Positions 24,918 through 33,820 of a stretch of 47,105 nucleotides of DNA are shown here, piece after piece (position 1 is the first letter of the stretch; each line of letters opens with the position of its first letter). The stretch is from assembly GCA_004294095.1 (NCBI GenBank), contig RDZR01000044.1, forward strand, positions 1-47,105. The letters are read 5' to 3'. The stretch is from Verrucomicrobiota bacterium. GTDB lineage: Bacteria > Verrucomicrobiota > Verrucomicrobiia > Verrucomicrobiales > Akkermansiaceae. The notes beneath the pieces were generated by a model. The model ran no database searches. It was not told where the DNA came from and was given only the letters and a program-made list of their open reading frames with translations. The position numbers and the translations under genes are program-made.

Positions 24918-26690
24918 ATGCTAAAGTGCGAAATGGACATCCAGATCGCAGGCCGCTCTCGCATCATCGGAATCGAAGCGGCAGGGCAATTTGCATTCTT
25001 TGCGATGCAGGTGATTCCGTTGGTTCTGCTCGCGAAGTATTTTGCACCGGTGGGGAATGGCAGCGGGCCGTGGGAAAGTTCCTTTGCGCAGGCCGCTTAT
25101 CAACATTGGCTTCAGTGGATTTTGCTCGTTCCGCTGGTGGGGGCTTTTCTAGCAGATGTGTTGTTAGGAAAACGTGTCTGTCTGCTGGTTTCATGCGTGC
25201 TCTGCGCGCTTGGCCTTGGGTTGCTGGCATGCACAGGGCAATTCCCGCAGCCTCATCTGACATTTCTAGTTGGCCTCGTGCTGGTGGCTTTGGGTTTTGC
25301 TGGGATCAAGCCATGCACGCTAGCTCTCCTTGGAGATCAAGCGTCAATTGGCGGCAGTGAATGGGTGTCCCGTGCGTATCATCAGCTTTATTTTTTCGCT
25401 CAAGTCGCATGTTGCGCCTCGCTGTGGATGACTCCAAAAATGTTAGAGAATCACGGCTCGCAATGGTCGTTGGTCCTGCCGTGTTTGTTGCTCTGTTTAG
25501 CACTTGCCTATTTTTTGTTAGGTTGGCGGCGATTCAAATCTCTTCCTACGACTGATTCAGGTTTCTTTCGAGAAATCTTCAGCCTGAGTTTCATCGCCAA
25601 ATGCCTGCGGTGCGCTCCCGTGATCGTTTGCCTTGTGTTCTTTTGGGCATTTTCTTCACACATTGAAACAGCATGGCTCCGACAAGCACAACAAACGAAC
25701 TTGAAATGGATCGGCTTCGGTCATCTGCCACTCCAGATTGGTGCGATTAAGCCATGGCTCGTCATTTGCCTTATTCCGGCGCTGAGTTTGGGAATCTATC
25801 CGCTGTTAGAAAAACGCCGCCCAATTTTTCCGCTCTGGAAAATGGTATGCGGCATGTTCTTGCTGGCAGGTGCTTTGGCATTGATGCCAATCCTCAACCG
25901 CTCGTTAGATGCCGATCAATTTCCGGCGCCCTGGATGCAATGGCTTGTGATCGCATTGCTCGCCGCAGCGGAAGTGATGGTGGTGATTACGGCCTTGGCC
26001 TGGCTTTATCGCAACGCACCTGCCTCAATGAAGTCATGCGCCATGGCACTCGCCATCGCATCGATTTGGGCCGGAGATCAATTCCTCTTGAGCATTCAAA
26101 AAGCCATGACAGTGCCATCCGCCGCCGCACAGCAATGGGCCGCTGCACATCAGGCGATGCCGCTCGCGTGGCAAAAATCTCCGCGCAGTGTGGTGCTGCC
26201 GGGTTACTCGGATGACCCTCAAGACGACATCATCGCCAGAGGGAAAAACGGAGTGATCCATCAGTTAGATATTCCTGGAAACTCAATCTATCAGGAAGCG
26301 ACTAACAGAATTGATGCCATCAGCCGCGGTGGGTTTCCTTCTAACAAAAATGGTCAAATCATGATCAATGAGCTGCGTGATTTATGGGGGAATCCATTGA
26401 TCTATCAGCGAGTGCATCGAGATCAGGCGAAAATTTTCAGTGCCGGGCCTGATCGTCAAATGGGCACGCAGTGGGATTTGGGATTGGTGCTGAATCGCAA
26501 GCAAGTGCGCTGGAACGCAATTTCTGCGCAGCCAGATGCTCAAATCACTCACCAACCTATTTCAGGTGGCGGTGGGAAGCAGCTGTTAGACATGAATGAG
26601 GATCGGTTTTTAACCATTTTTCTCGCTGCTTTTGCGTTTGTTTTTCTAGCCTATACTCAAATTTTTCGATCAAGGCTGTCTCAAGGTTGA
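24918..26690 (+). CDS. POT-like transporter with pseudopilin-like insert
   Basis: 590 residues, with GAGGT three bases upstream of the ATG. Residues 1-400 are polytopic and resemble proton-dependent oligopeptide transporters (GAFLADVLLGKR, SHIETAWLRQAQQTN, PALSLGIYPLLEKRRP). The ExxER signature of helix 1, needed for proton coupling, reads EAAGQ here. A soluble stretch of about 140 residues then precedes a last hydrophobic segment. It contains ELRDLWGNPLIYQR (around residue 487) and KIFSAGPDRQMGTQWDLGL (around 507), the pattern of the C-terminal domain of type II secretion pseudopilin GspG. The insert should face one side of the membrane as a folded domain. Function unknown; a degenerate transporter turned scaffold or sensor is possible. 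The 3' end overlaps the convergent subtilase gene by ten bases. Confidence 0.7.
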   Translation: MLKCEMDIQIAGRSRIIGIEAAGQFAFFAMQVIPLVLLAKYFAPVGNGSGPWESSFAQAAYQHWLQWILLVPLVGAFLADVLLGKRVCLLVSCVLCALGLGLLACTGQFPQPHLTFLVGLVLVALGFAGIKPCTLALLGDQASIGGSEWVSRAYHQLYFFAQVACCASLWMTPKMLENHGSQWSLVLPCLLLCLALAYFLLGWRRFKSLPTTDSGFFREIFSLSFIAKCLRCAPVIVCLVFFWAFSSHIETAWLRQAQQTNLKWIGFGHLPLQIGAIKPWLVICLIPALSLGIYPLLEKRRPIFPLWKMVCGMFLLAGALALMPILNRSLDADQFPAPWMQWLVIALLAAAEVMVVITALAWLYRNAPASMKSCAMALAIASIWAGDQFLLSIQKAMTVPSAAAQQWAAAHQAMPLAWQKSPRSVVLPGYSDDPQDDIIARGKNGVIHQLDIPGNSIYQEATNRIDAISRGGFPSNKNGQIMINELRDLWGNPLIYQRVHRDQAKIFSAGPDRQMGTQWDLGLVLNRKQVRWNAISAQPDAQITHQPISGGGGKQLLDMNEDRFLTIFLAAFAFVFLAYTQIFRSRLSQG

Positions 26691-29600
26691 GTCACCATCA
26701 TCCGAATATACAGCATGGTTGCGGTGCCTTGAGTGATTTCTGCGGTCACTTCAATTTCGTCATTGGCCGGGGCGCTCAGATCATTGATGACGGCTGTGGT
26801 GATCGTCACTTGACGTCCGTCTTGGCTGCTCGCGCTTGCATGCCAAGCATTCAAATCAGTGGACCATTGGTAAGCGCGCTGTAAATCCGTGGCAGGCTCA
26901 TTACTCAACGAGTGACGGAAAATGATTTTGTTAGGCATGTGGCGGACCATTTGAATGCCGCTGTTAGGGATCGCAGGGGAAGTTCCTAACATATTTTCAA
27001 CTGCATTTGCCAATCCATCGTCATCAAAATCATCCCTCACGCCGTCTCGATTGGGTAGTGAGAATCCAGCAACCCAAGATGCGAATTGATTGCCGCCGAT
27101 GATTAAATTGAAACTTAACGAGACCACCTCGCCAAGAGTGTTGTAGCGCTCTAACAAGATGGGATAGCTGCCGTTCGGCACCAAATTTCCGATGATGCCT
27201 GAAATCTCGCCCGTGTTCGGATTCAAGCTAAGGCCAGCGGGAAGATTGCTGCCGCTACCAAGGCGGAATAACGATGGATTGCTCAGATTTCCGCTGCGGA
27301 GCGCGCTGATCCATACGCTATTTTCAGGTCCATTCGGTGCGGCAGGAGTCACTCCATCTAAGGTCGGCTCGTTATCGGTGACTTCGATGTTGGAACTGCC
27401 AGTCGTGTATCCTACCGCCGAGGCAGAAATGATCACAATCTGTGTGCCATCACTTTGATCATCGTCCACAGCACTGACGCTGAAGGTGGCAGTGCTTTGG
27501 CCTGCGAGCACCGTGACGGTCGCCGGCGTGGTGGCTTCGTCCGTTTGTGAAGAAGAAAGGCTGATCAATGTATTGCTCGCGACAGGTGAGGGGAGGGTGA
27601 TTGAGCCTACCGCGGCAGCAGCTCCTGCCGCTTCCGAGAATGATGCGGGATTCACTTGCACCTGAATGCCGTTGGCCGCGCCCGCAGTGATCAATACTTT
27701 ATCTAACTGAATATTGCCTGTCACTTTTGTCTGATATCTGAAGCGGACGAAGCGGGTGCTTGCCGCGAGTAAATTCGAGTAAAAAGTATCTTCCGCGCTC
27801 TGATTGGTGATGGTCCTGATGGTATTGTAGGTGGTTCCGTCGGGCGATTCTTGAACGACGAAGGTGCCTGTGGTCGCGGCCGCAGGGGCATTGCCTTTTA
27901 ATTGGAAACTAAGCGTGTTTGGTGTTTCTAAAAAGGCGATGTCGAGGCGGTCGTTCGATGAATCGAATTTTGCAGAACCTGGCCGGGTGTCGTCACCTAA
28001 ACTGGTGCCATAGGGCGTGCCCAAGCCGAGGCCCGAAAAGCCTGAAGGTAGCGAGCTCCACGGGCCGCCGAAATCGATGGGCACGGTGGGTCGTGTTTTT
28101 ATGGCCATTCTGCGCGAAGTGAGCGAGGTGGTTGTGCGCCAATCATCGCTATTATTCGCTTTGAGATCATCATCACCGATAAAAAACGCCGCTCGGGTGC
28201 TGCCGACATTGCCGACGTTGAGCGGCGAGCTCGAATCATTTCCATACGAGAGCTGATGGATGGTTGTGCTATCTGCATCATTCAAAGAGATAGAGTCCCC
28301 ACTATTTCCCAACGAGATCCAGTCGTCACCTTCGTCATCAAAAAAACTTCGATTGGTGCTGCTGAGCACCATTTTCCTATCGCTTGGATCACTATCGTTG
28401 ATAGGAAGCATCGGATCTTTGGTGGCTCCATTATAAATGACGATGAGAGTGCCGGCAGGAATGTTATCCCAGATTGGCAGGTCTTGGAAAATGAGCATGC
28501 TACCGCCTGAGTCTTGCAAATCCCAGAAGGCGAGGCTGGTTTGTCGAAGGGTGAGAATTTCGATCCACTCGCTGCTTTGTCCACTCGGGCCTTGGCTGAA
28601 TTCGTGAATAATCGCATCTCGGGTCACTTGCTTGATCTGCCCACGCAAAACGAGGCCACTACTATAATTGTAGTTTTGACCTGCAAGTGCACTTGTAATC
28701 GGGCGATTGAGTAGATTGACCTGTTCTGTTAGGAAAGTCGTCGGTGCCGGATTCGCATCCGATGCGGAAATTTTGCAACGCCAAATTCTTCCTGCGATGG
28801 CAGGTGCGGTGATCGTGGTGGCACCCGGCTCATCGGTAAAAGTGAATCCATCGGTGCTCGATTGCCATTGATAGTCGATTGTAAACGGATCGCTGTCAGG
28901 ATCCACCGCTGTCACGGATGTCACGCTTAACGCTTGATCCACATAAGTATTGCCGCTGCGGTTCAAGACGGCGGCGGAAATCGTAGGGCTTTGATTTCTA
29001 ACAGATATATTGATCGATACCGAATTTGCAGAAACTCCTTCGTTGTCTGTTGCCCGTGCTAAGAGGATGTGATTGCCGACGAGTGGCTGATAAGTCCATT
29101 GATAAGGAGCACTGGTATCGACACCTAACGATATGCCGTTGGCAAAAAATTCAACGCTCGCGACGTTACCAGGACCACCACCGAGTGCTTTATCGCTGGC
29201 ATCCGCAAGGATTGTTAGGTTGCGATTGGGGGTGATGACCTCTCCGGCACTCGGTTGGGTAATGCGAACGAGCGGGGCAGGGTTCGTCGCTACAGCAGGC
29301 GTGCCGAAAATTTGCAACTGAACACTGTTGAGAGTGCCGCCGACATTGTTGCGTGTGCCGCGATCCGCAATACGCAAGGTCCATTGCCCGGTGGATAGCT
29401 CGCCCCAGTTTCTAACAGAACTAAATTTCCAATTTGAGTAATGATCTCCTGTATCAGATCGGACCTCTGCAAGGCGGCTGATCATTCCACTTGGGCTAAT
29501 GAGGCTGATTTGCAAATCGCCGCGGGCGGTGTGACTGGCATTCAGCGTGAGTGTCACATGCTCGACTCGGATGTCACTAGCAGATAGATCAAAGCTGCGC

Positions 29601-31381
29601 ACGAGGCCGTTTGGGTTGCTTTCTGGAATGGTTAGATTGAGTGCCGTTTGGCTGGAAACAACCGAGACTTGCGCCGGAAGATTGAGCCAAGTGGTTGCCA
29701 GATTGACGGCTGCGGTGGCATCAATGAGTCCCGCGCCGAAGTCGTGATTGAATTGAAGTCCGGCACTGTTAGTCACCCAGTCTGGATCTGTCGGTTTAAA
29801 CTTAGCAGCAGAGCGGATTAAAATTTCCTGAACATCTCTCCAGCCGAGATTAGGATTTTTTTCTAACATTAAAGCAATGATCCCCGCTGCGGTGGGAGTT
29901 GCAGATGACGTGCCGCCGAAGTCATCGGTATAGTCACCGCCACTGGTGCTCGTCGCGGTGTTGTAACCAAGGCTGCCCGAGCGATCCACGGTGGTGATAC
30001 CAAGCGCGGAATTATTACCATCAGACGGCGCGCAGACGATGATGTTGCTACCAGGCTCGCTGTAGTAAGAACGATTGCCACGACTATCGATCGCGCCGAT
30101 GGCGATGGTGTAGATGGAATTGGCGTAGCCATCGTAGTTGGAATTATCTTGGAGGTGGCCGCCATTCCCGCCGGCCCAAACAAAAATGCTGCCTCGTCCA
30201 GAGCGTCCTGTGAGGCATGAATTTTCGAGTGCGCTGAGTGTGAGTGGACCGGGTGCTTCCAGAAGTTTTCCGGTATCAGCCGGGCCCCAACTGTTTGATT
30301 TGATTTGGATTAGATCGGGTAAATAGGCCATCGCTTGCGCTTCTTGAGCATCGGTGGCGGCACCGGCGATCAAACGCATGCCAACGAGCGTGGCTTGGGG
30401 AGCGCTGCCAGCAACACCGATGTTGTTATTGCCGCGGGCGGCGGCGTTACCTGCGCAGGCCGTGCCATGATCATCACCGACTTCAGGGCTCGGGTTTGAG
30501 TCATTTCCGTTCCAATCCTTATCGTTGGTCGTATCTGCATTGGAGCTTAGATCGGGGTGAGTGGTCTCCATGCCATCATCGACGATGCCGATTCGAATGC
30601 CGGTGCCCAACACGCCGGCGGCTTCGCCATACTTCCAAGCGTTCTCGATATTGACGTCGGTGCCGGCCTGAGAGCTGGCTGTTTTTTTCAAATGCCATTG
30701 GGAATTGACGAGTGGATCATTTGGCATGGCGCGCCGTGCTTGCTGCTGCGCTGTTAGAACGTCGGCACGATTGACATCCGGCTCCGCGCGCAGCTCGACC
30801 ATGGCAGCGAGCGCTTCAAATGGACCTGCCGCGCTGAGAATCGCCCACTCCGGCGCATAGACTGGACGCTCGATCAGCTTAAGCCGATGTTGCTTGATGA
30901 GCTTGCTAACCGTGGCTTCATCGGCCTTGACGCGGAGATCGCGCGTGATGATGAGCCGTCCACTTGCGGCACGCGGGCGATCTAACAGATAGGCGATGGG
31001 CAAAACTTCGGCAGTGGTGTCAATTTCCGCAAGGCGCTGCGGCAGCGATGCCAGCGTGGCGGGCGGCGTGATAGGCACGATGCGATCTTTGCCATTGGCC
31101 TCGCGAACGACGGCTTCGTCTAACGCAAGAACGATGTCAACTGGCTGCTCGTCAATTTGCAGAGTCCATGATTCACGAGTGGTGACGGCGCTCGCTGCAG
31201 GATCATGCTGGCTGCGCTTTTCTAACAGGCGTTGAGGACGCTCAGCAGCAGATTGGCTAGGAGGTGTGGTGCTGACATCGGATTGGCGCACTGTTTTAGC
31301 TGCACGGTGAAAAACGAGGAGAAAGCCAAGTGCGATCAGAAAAACAAGAGCAGCGACGGTTAGAGTGCGGCGATAATTCAT
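26681..31381 (-). CDS. Large secreted subtilase (S8) with P-domain and Ig-like repeats
   Basis: About 1566 residues from MNYRRTLTVAALVFLIALGF, a signal anchor or signal peptide. A prodomain-like region (to about 220) is followed by the S8 peptidase: Asp in RIGIVDDGM (about 268), His in DDHGTACAGNAA (about 304) and Ser in GGTSSATPTAAG (about 490), with Asn in WAGGNGG. Then come a proprotein-convertase P-domain (VRSFDLSASDIRVEHVTLTL to VQLQIFG), an Ig-like domain (VEFFANGISLGVDTSAPYQW), a lamin-tail-like segment (SQGPSGQSSEWIEI), a Calx-beta-like domain (FSEAAGAAAA), a putative-Ig (He_PIG) module (LPAGLSLNPNTGEISGI) and a calcium-binding tail (DDFDDDGLANAVENMLGT). No PEP-CTERM signal is seen at the end. 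Likely an extracellular protease that digests proteins or glycoproteins. It follows infA by 15 bases. Confidence 0.9.
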   Translation of the reverse strand: MNYRRTLTVAALVFLIALGFLLVFHRAAKTVRQSDVSTTPPSQSAAERPQRLLEKRSQHDPAASAVTTRESWTLQIDEQPVDIVLALDEAVVREANGKDRIVPITPPATLASLPQRLAEIDTTAEVLPIAYLLDRPRAASGRLIITRDLRVKADEATVSKLIKQHRLKLIERPVYAPEWAILSAAGPFEALAAMVELRAEPDVNRADVLTAQQQARRAMPNDPLVNSQWHLKKTASSQAGTDVNIENAWKYGEAAGVLGTGIRIGIVDDGMETTHPDLSSNADTTNDKDWNGNDSNPSPEVGDDHGTACAGNAAARGNNNIGVAGSAPQATLVGMRLIAGAATDAQEAQAMAYLPDLIQIKSNSWGPADTGKLLEAPGPLTLSALENSCLTGRSGRGSIFVWAGGNGGHLQDNSNYDGYANSIYTIAIGAIDSRGNRSYYSEPGSNIIVCAPSDGNNSALGITTVDRSGSLGYNTATSTSGGDYTDDFGGTSSATPTAAGIIALMLEKNPNLGWRDVQEILIRSAAKFKPTDPDWVTNSAGLQFNHDFGAGLIDATAAVNLATTWLNLPAQVSVVSSQTALNLTIPESNPNGLVRSFDLSASDIRVEHVTLTLNASHTARGDLQISLISPSGMISRLAEVRSDTGDHYSNWKFSSVRNWGELSTGQWTLRIADRGTRNNVGGTLNSVQLQIFGTPAVATNPAPLVRITQPSAGEVITPNRNLTILADASDKALGGGPGNVASVEFFANGISLGVDTSAPYQWTYQPLVGNHILLARATDNEGVSANSVSINISVRNQSPTISAAVLNRSGNTYVDQALSVTSVTAVDPDSDPFTIDYQWQSSTDGFTFTDEPGATTITAPAIAGRIWRCKISASDANPAPTTFLTEQVNLLNRPITSALAGQNYNYSSGLVLRGQIKQVTRDAIIHEFSQGPSGQSSEWIEILTLRQTSLAFWDLQDSGGSMLIFQDLPIWDNIPAGTLIVIYNGATKDPMLPINDSDPSDRKMVLSSTNRSFFDDEGDDWISLGNSGDSISLNDADSTTIHQLSYGNDSSSPLNVGNVGSTRAAFFIGDDDLKANNSDDWRTTTSLTSRRMAIKTRPTVPIDFGGPWSSLPSGFSGLGLGTPYGTSLGDDTRPGSAKFDSSNDRLDIAFLETPNTLSFQLKGNAPAAATTGTFVVQESPDGTTYNTIRTITNQSAEDTFYSNLLAASTRFVRFRYQTKVTGNIQLDKVLITAGAANGIQVQVNPASFSEAAGAAAAVGSITLPSPVASNTLISLSSSQTDEATTPATVTVLAGQSTATFSVSAVDDDQSDGTQIVIISASAVGYTTGSSNIEVTDNEPTLDGVTPAAPNGPENSVWISALRSGNLSNPSLFRLGSGSNLPAGLSLNPNTGEISGIIGNLVPNGSYPILLERYNTLGEVVSLSFNLIIGGNQFASWVAGFSLPNRDGVRDDFDDDGLANAVENMLGTSPAIPNSGIQMVRHMPNKIIFRHSLSNEPATDLQRAYQWSTDLNAWHASASSQDGRQVTITTAVINDLSAPANDEIEVTAEITQGTATMLYIRMMVTQP

Positions 31382-31396
31382 ATGAATGTGCAAACT

Positions 31397-31612
31397 CTAT
31401 TCGATGGCTGCTAGAATTCGAGCTTTTTCAAAATCATAGGGCGTCATTTCCAATAGGACTTGGGCTCCAGCGGTGAGCGACCATTCAGTCTCAATGAGTT
31501 CTTTGGAAAGGTGAGCGATGATGCATTTTCCATTTAGGAGTTGAGCATGGCAATGGGATGAGCTGAGCACTTTAATAATGGTCCCCACTGTGCGTATATT
31601 GTCATCTGGCAT
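31397..31612 (-). CDS. infA: Translation initiation factor IF-1, divergent
   Basis: 71 residues, one S1/OB-fold domain. VGTIIKVLSSSHCHAQLLNG, then IIAHLSKELIE and VLLEMTPYDFEKARI, follow the IF-1 pattern (GxVxxxLPxxxFxVxLxNGxxxxAHxSGKxR, then PYDLxxGRI), but the usual GK-R segment of the loop and the basic C-terminus are altered (ends ILAAIE). IF-1 binds the ribosomal A site during initiation. The divergence and the location between acylphosphatase and a subtilase, away from ribosomal operons, suggest a second, specialised copy, or an IF-1-like RNA-binding protein. Only a genome-wide search would show whether a normal infA exists as well. Confidence 0.75.
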   Translation of the reverse strand: MPDDNIRTVGTIIKVLSSSHCHAQLLNGKCIIAHLSKELIETEWSLTAGAQVLLEMTPYDFEKARILAAIE

Positions 31613-31618
31613 GGTGAT

Positions 31619-31894
31619 TTAACGAATAATGCTGAAACGCTGGCAAGAGTGATCAATTGCGGCATCGCGAACAATCGAATTCCGAATGTGATGAGCCACG
31701 TTGGATTCTCCCATAATCTCATGAATCATCTGATCGACTTCGGTGGCTTCTCCTATCAGATAGAGTTTCACGCTTCCGTCTGGTAAATTTTGCACCGTGC
31801 CGCAGACATCAAAGCCTCGCGCGAGATCCTTCACGGTGTAGCGAAAGCCGACTCCTTGCACACGTCCTTCAAAGATGATTTCTTTGGCAATCAT
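31619..31894 (-). CDS. acyP: Acylphosphatase
   Basis: 91 residues, the normal size. GRVQGVGFRYTVKDLARGFD gives the phosphate-binding loop with Arg18, and GTVQNLPDGSVKLYLIGE contains the catalytic Asn36. It hydrolyses the mixed anhydride of acyl phosphates in the cytoplasm. The start overlaps the stop of the coiled-coil membrane protein upstream by four bases, and infA follows after six bases, so all four genes from 33204 down to 26681 look like one operon. Confidence 0.93.
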   Translation of the reverse strand: MIAKEIIFEGRVQGVGFRYTVKDLARGFDVCGTVQNLPDGSVKLYLIGEATEVDQMIHEIMGESNVAHHIRNSIVRDAAIDHSCQRFSIIR

Positions 31895-33204
31895 GGGGAT
31901 GGGGTGAGCTCAGAAAAAGTGACGGCACTGGCGCTGTTGATCAAGCGCAGGCGTTTTTCAGTTAGCCGTGTAACTCCCATGTGGCGGTCATCTTTGGTCA
32001 CGATTGGTTGATTCAGTGTGGCAATTTCTTCTTGGCCTGCGAGGGCGGCAACCAATTGCAGCATGTGGGATTCAAGTTGGGCTGCGCTTTCGGAATCTAA
32101 CAGTTCGACATCCCACAGCACGGCGGAAGATGCTTCACCATCGGCAAAAAATTGATAGCGATCGCCCTGCCATTTTTCGGAAAGCTCGATGGCAGTGGCA
32201 GAATCTCCGAGGCGGTCTAACCACAAGCGCAGGCCAAGCATGCCAAGTGAATCGCTAAAAATTACATCCTTTTTTGAAGTTGCTTGTGGCCCAAAGTCCG
32301 GAGCAATCGGCATTTCTTCTGCCGGAAAAAATATCTGATAGGTGGTGAGCGGGGGAGTGGCCAAGCGGCTGCGTAACTCTTCAAGAGATTTCACCCAATG
32401 GAATGTCGCGTAGCTCTTGCCCTCGATCCATGGGAACTGAGTGAGCCCTTGGATAAATGATGGTAAGGTCTCTAACACTTGTTCCCGCTCGTGATTGGGA
32501 TTCATCGCCAAAAATCCATCTGTTCGGGCTTTTTCTGATAGAAAACGTGCTTCAGATGCTGCTGCAATGCCGTAAAAAAGTGCGTCTCTCGCACGTGCGG
32601 CATCGTCTCCGGGATATTCCGTGGGTGGTGGATAATGCTGATAGAGAAGTGCCAGCGTGAGCAAGCGGATCAGCGCCCCTTGATCTGGAATGTGGTCCAC
32701 GCGGCTGCGATCTAACATCCACGATTCACCCGAAGTGCGATCAAACCAGCCGTTGATGCCGACTGCATCTCCAGCTGATAGATCGAAGAGTAGGGGATCA
32801 TCGTCTGCTATGATTCCCATCCAACGCCATGCTTCCTCGCGGTCCGCAATCGCCGATGGACCGTAGTGAATCTCCCATGACGCAGCAGCCCGATCGCGCA
32901 ATTCCTCTTTGCGTTGGCGTTGCACCACTGGCGGTGTGCGAAAGGTCAGCCCTAGTTCTTTTTCGACTCGTGCGATCAAGTCTGCTGGCACCGAGAGTGA
33001 GCCGCCACCTTGCGCGATCGAGCGCAGCGATTCATTTTCGCGGCGTAAAATCTCATTTTCTTCCGAAGCGACGCGCAGTTGGGACTCGATGGTTTCCAGA
33101 TCGGCAGGTGCTCGGCTGGCTCGCCAGTGCAGTCCTTGGATGATCCCCCCCGCACCAATGGCGAGGCCTAACAGCCATGGCAAAATCGTTTGCGGAGAAG
33201 CCAC
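31891..33204 (-). CDS. Membrane-anchored coiled-coil protein, unknown
   Basis: 437 residues. One N-terminal membrane segment (ILPWLLGLAIGAGGIIQGLHW) is followed by a coiled coil (ADLETIESQLRVASEENEIL, then RRENESLRSI) and a long soluble domain that I cannot assign to a family. The soluble part has WEIHYGPSAIADREEAWRWM, ARDALFYGIAAASEARFLSE and FPWIEGKSYATFHWV. With a single anchor the domain should be periplasmic. The pattern of helical segments with Glu and His (EREQVLETLPSFIQGL) recalls large zinc-peptidase-like helical proteins, but I see no HExxH, so no enzymatic call is made. It is translationally coupled to acyP. Confidence 0.6.
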   Translation of the reverse strand: MASPQTILPWLLGLAIGAGGIIQGLHWRASRAPADLETIESQLRVASEENEILRRENESLRSIAQGGGSLSVPADLIARVEKELGLTFRTPPVVQRQRKEELRDRAAASWEIHYGPSAIADREEAWRWMGIIADDDPLLFDLSAGDAVGINGWFDRTSGESWMLDRSRVDHIPDQGALIRLLTLALLYQHYPPPTEYPGDDAARARDALFYGIAAASEARFLSEKARTDGFLAMNPNHEREQVLETLPSFIQGLTQFPWIEGKSYATFHWVKSLEELRSRLATPPLTTYQIFFPAEEMPIAPDFGPQATSKKDVIFSDSLGMLGLRLWLDRLGDSATAIELSEKWQGDRYQFFADGEASSAVLWDVELLDSESAAQLESHMLQLVAALAGQEEIATLNQPIVTKDDRHMGVTRLTEKRLRLINSASAVTFSELTPSP

Positions 33205-33210
33205 AAAAAC

Positions 33211-33759
33211 TCAAGGGGACGGGCTATCCTGAAACGGATTGGATTCCAGCGATGATGATTTGACGCCGAAGGTCTCTTCAAATGTTCTGCCAGGTAGAAG
33301 ATTATACACGATCGGTGCACTCCGATTCCCCTCGGCATCGTAAAGATAAACGAGCACTTGGATGGGCATTTCTTCGCCCGTGTTGGGATCGGTGCGGCGC
33401 ACTCGGGCATCATACATGCGTTCTTTGAGCAATTGCCCGGTCGTTTTGTGATAGCCATAGCTCACTTTGAATAAGCGCTGATCTTGCCCATCAAAAATGT
33501 TGCAACTGATCGGGTTCCCGCTGCGGTCCATTTTGTAAATGGTGCGCATCGATAAATTGCCCGCAGGCGTGTAAGTTTTTTTCGTCAGCACTAGATTGTC
33601 TGGGCTGCGGGTAAAAATGGACTTTGATCCATCTTTTTGATGCAGCACCCGCACGTTTGCTCCATCGACCGCTTCTAGGTCATTGCCGTGGGCCGCCATG
33701 CAGAGCAGAATCAATGCGCTGAAGCACTTGAGAAAATTGAGTATTTTCATACCTTTCAT
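33211..33759 (-). CDS. Small secreted protein with YD-like repeats
   Basis: About 182 residues from MKGMKILNFLKCFSALILLC (starts at 33759 and 33750 are both possible). A signal peptide ends near MAAHG. The mature part has repeated aromatic/Gly strands (YTPAGNLSMRTIYKMDRSGN, FKVSYGYHKTTGQLLKERMY, VLVYLYDAEGNRS) reminiscent of MORN/YwqK-type or YD-type beta repeats. The function is not known. Six bases separate it from the membrane protein downstream, so it probably heads that operon. The promoter must lie in the 60 bases shared with divergent folP. Confidence 0.65.
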   Translation of the reverse strand: MKGMKILNFLKCFSALILLCMAAHGNDLEAVDGANVRVLHQKDGSKSIFTRSPDNLVLTKKTYTPAGNLSMRTIYKMDRSGNPISCNIFDGQDQRLFKVSYGYHKTTGQLLKERMYDARVRRTDPNTGEEMPIQVLVYLYDAEGNRSAPIVYNLLPGRTFEETFGVKSSSLESNPFQDSPSP

Positions 33760-33820
33760 TCTTCGTAAATTAGGTCTCGCCGCCGCATGATGCAAGCCAT
33801 CAGTTCGGCACGCACAGGAT

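Noticed and set aside
30000-30200. Repeats in the subtilase region as a mobile element
   Set aside because: The repetition is at protein level (Ig-like and beta domains), without terminal repeats.
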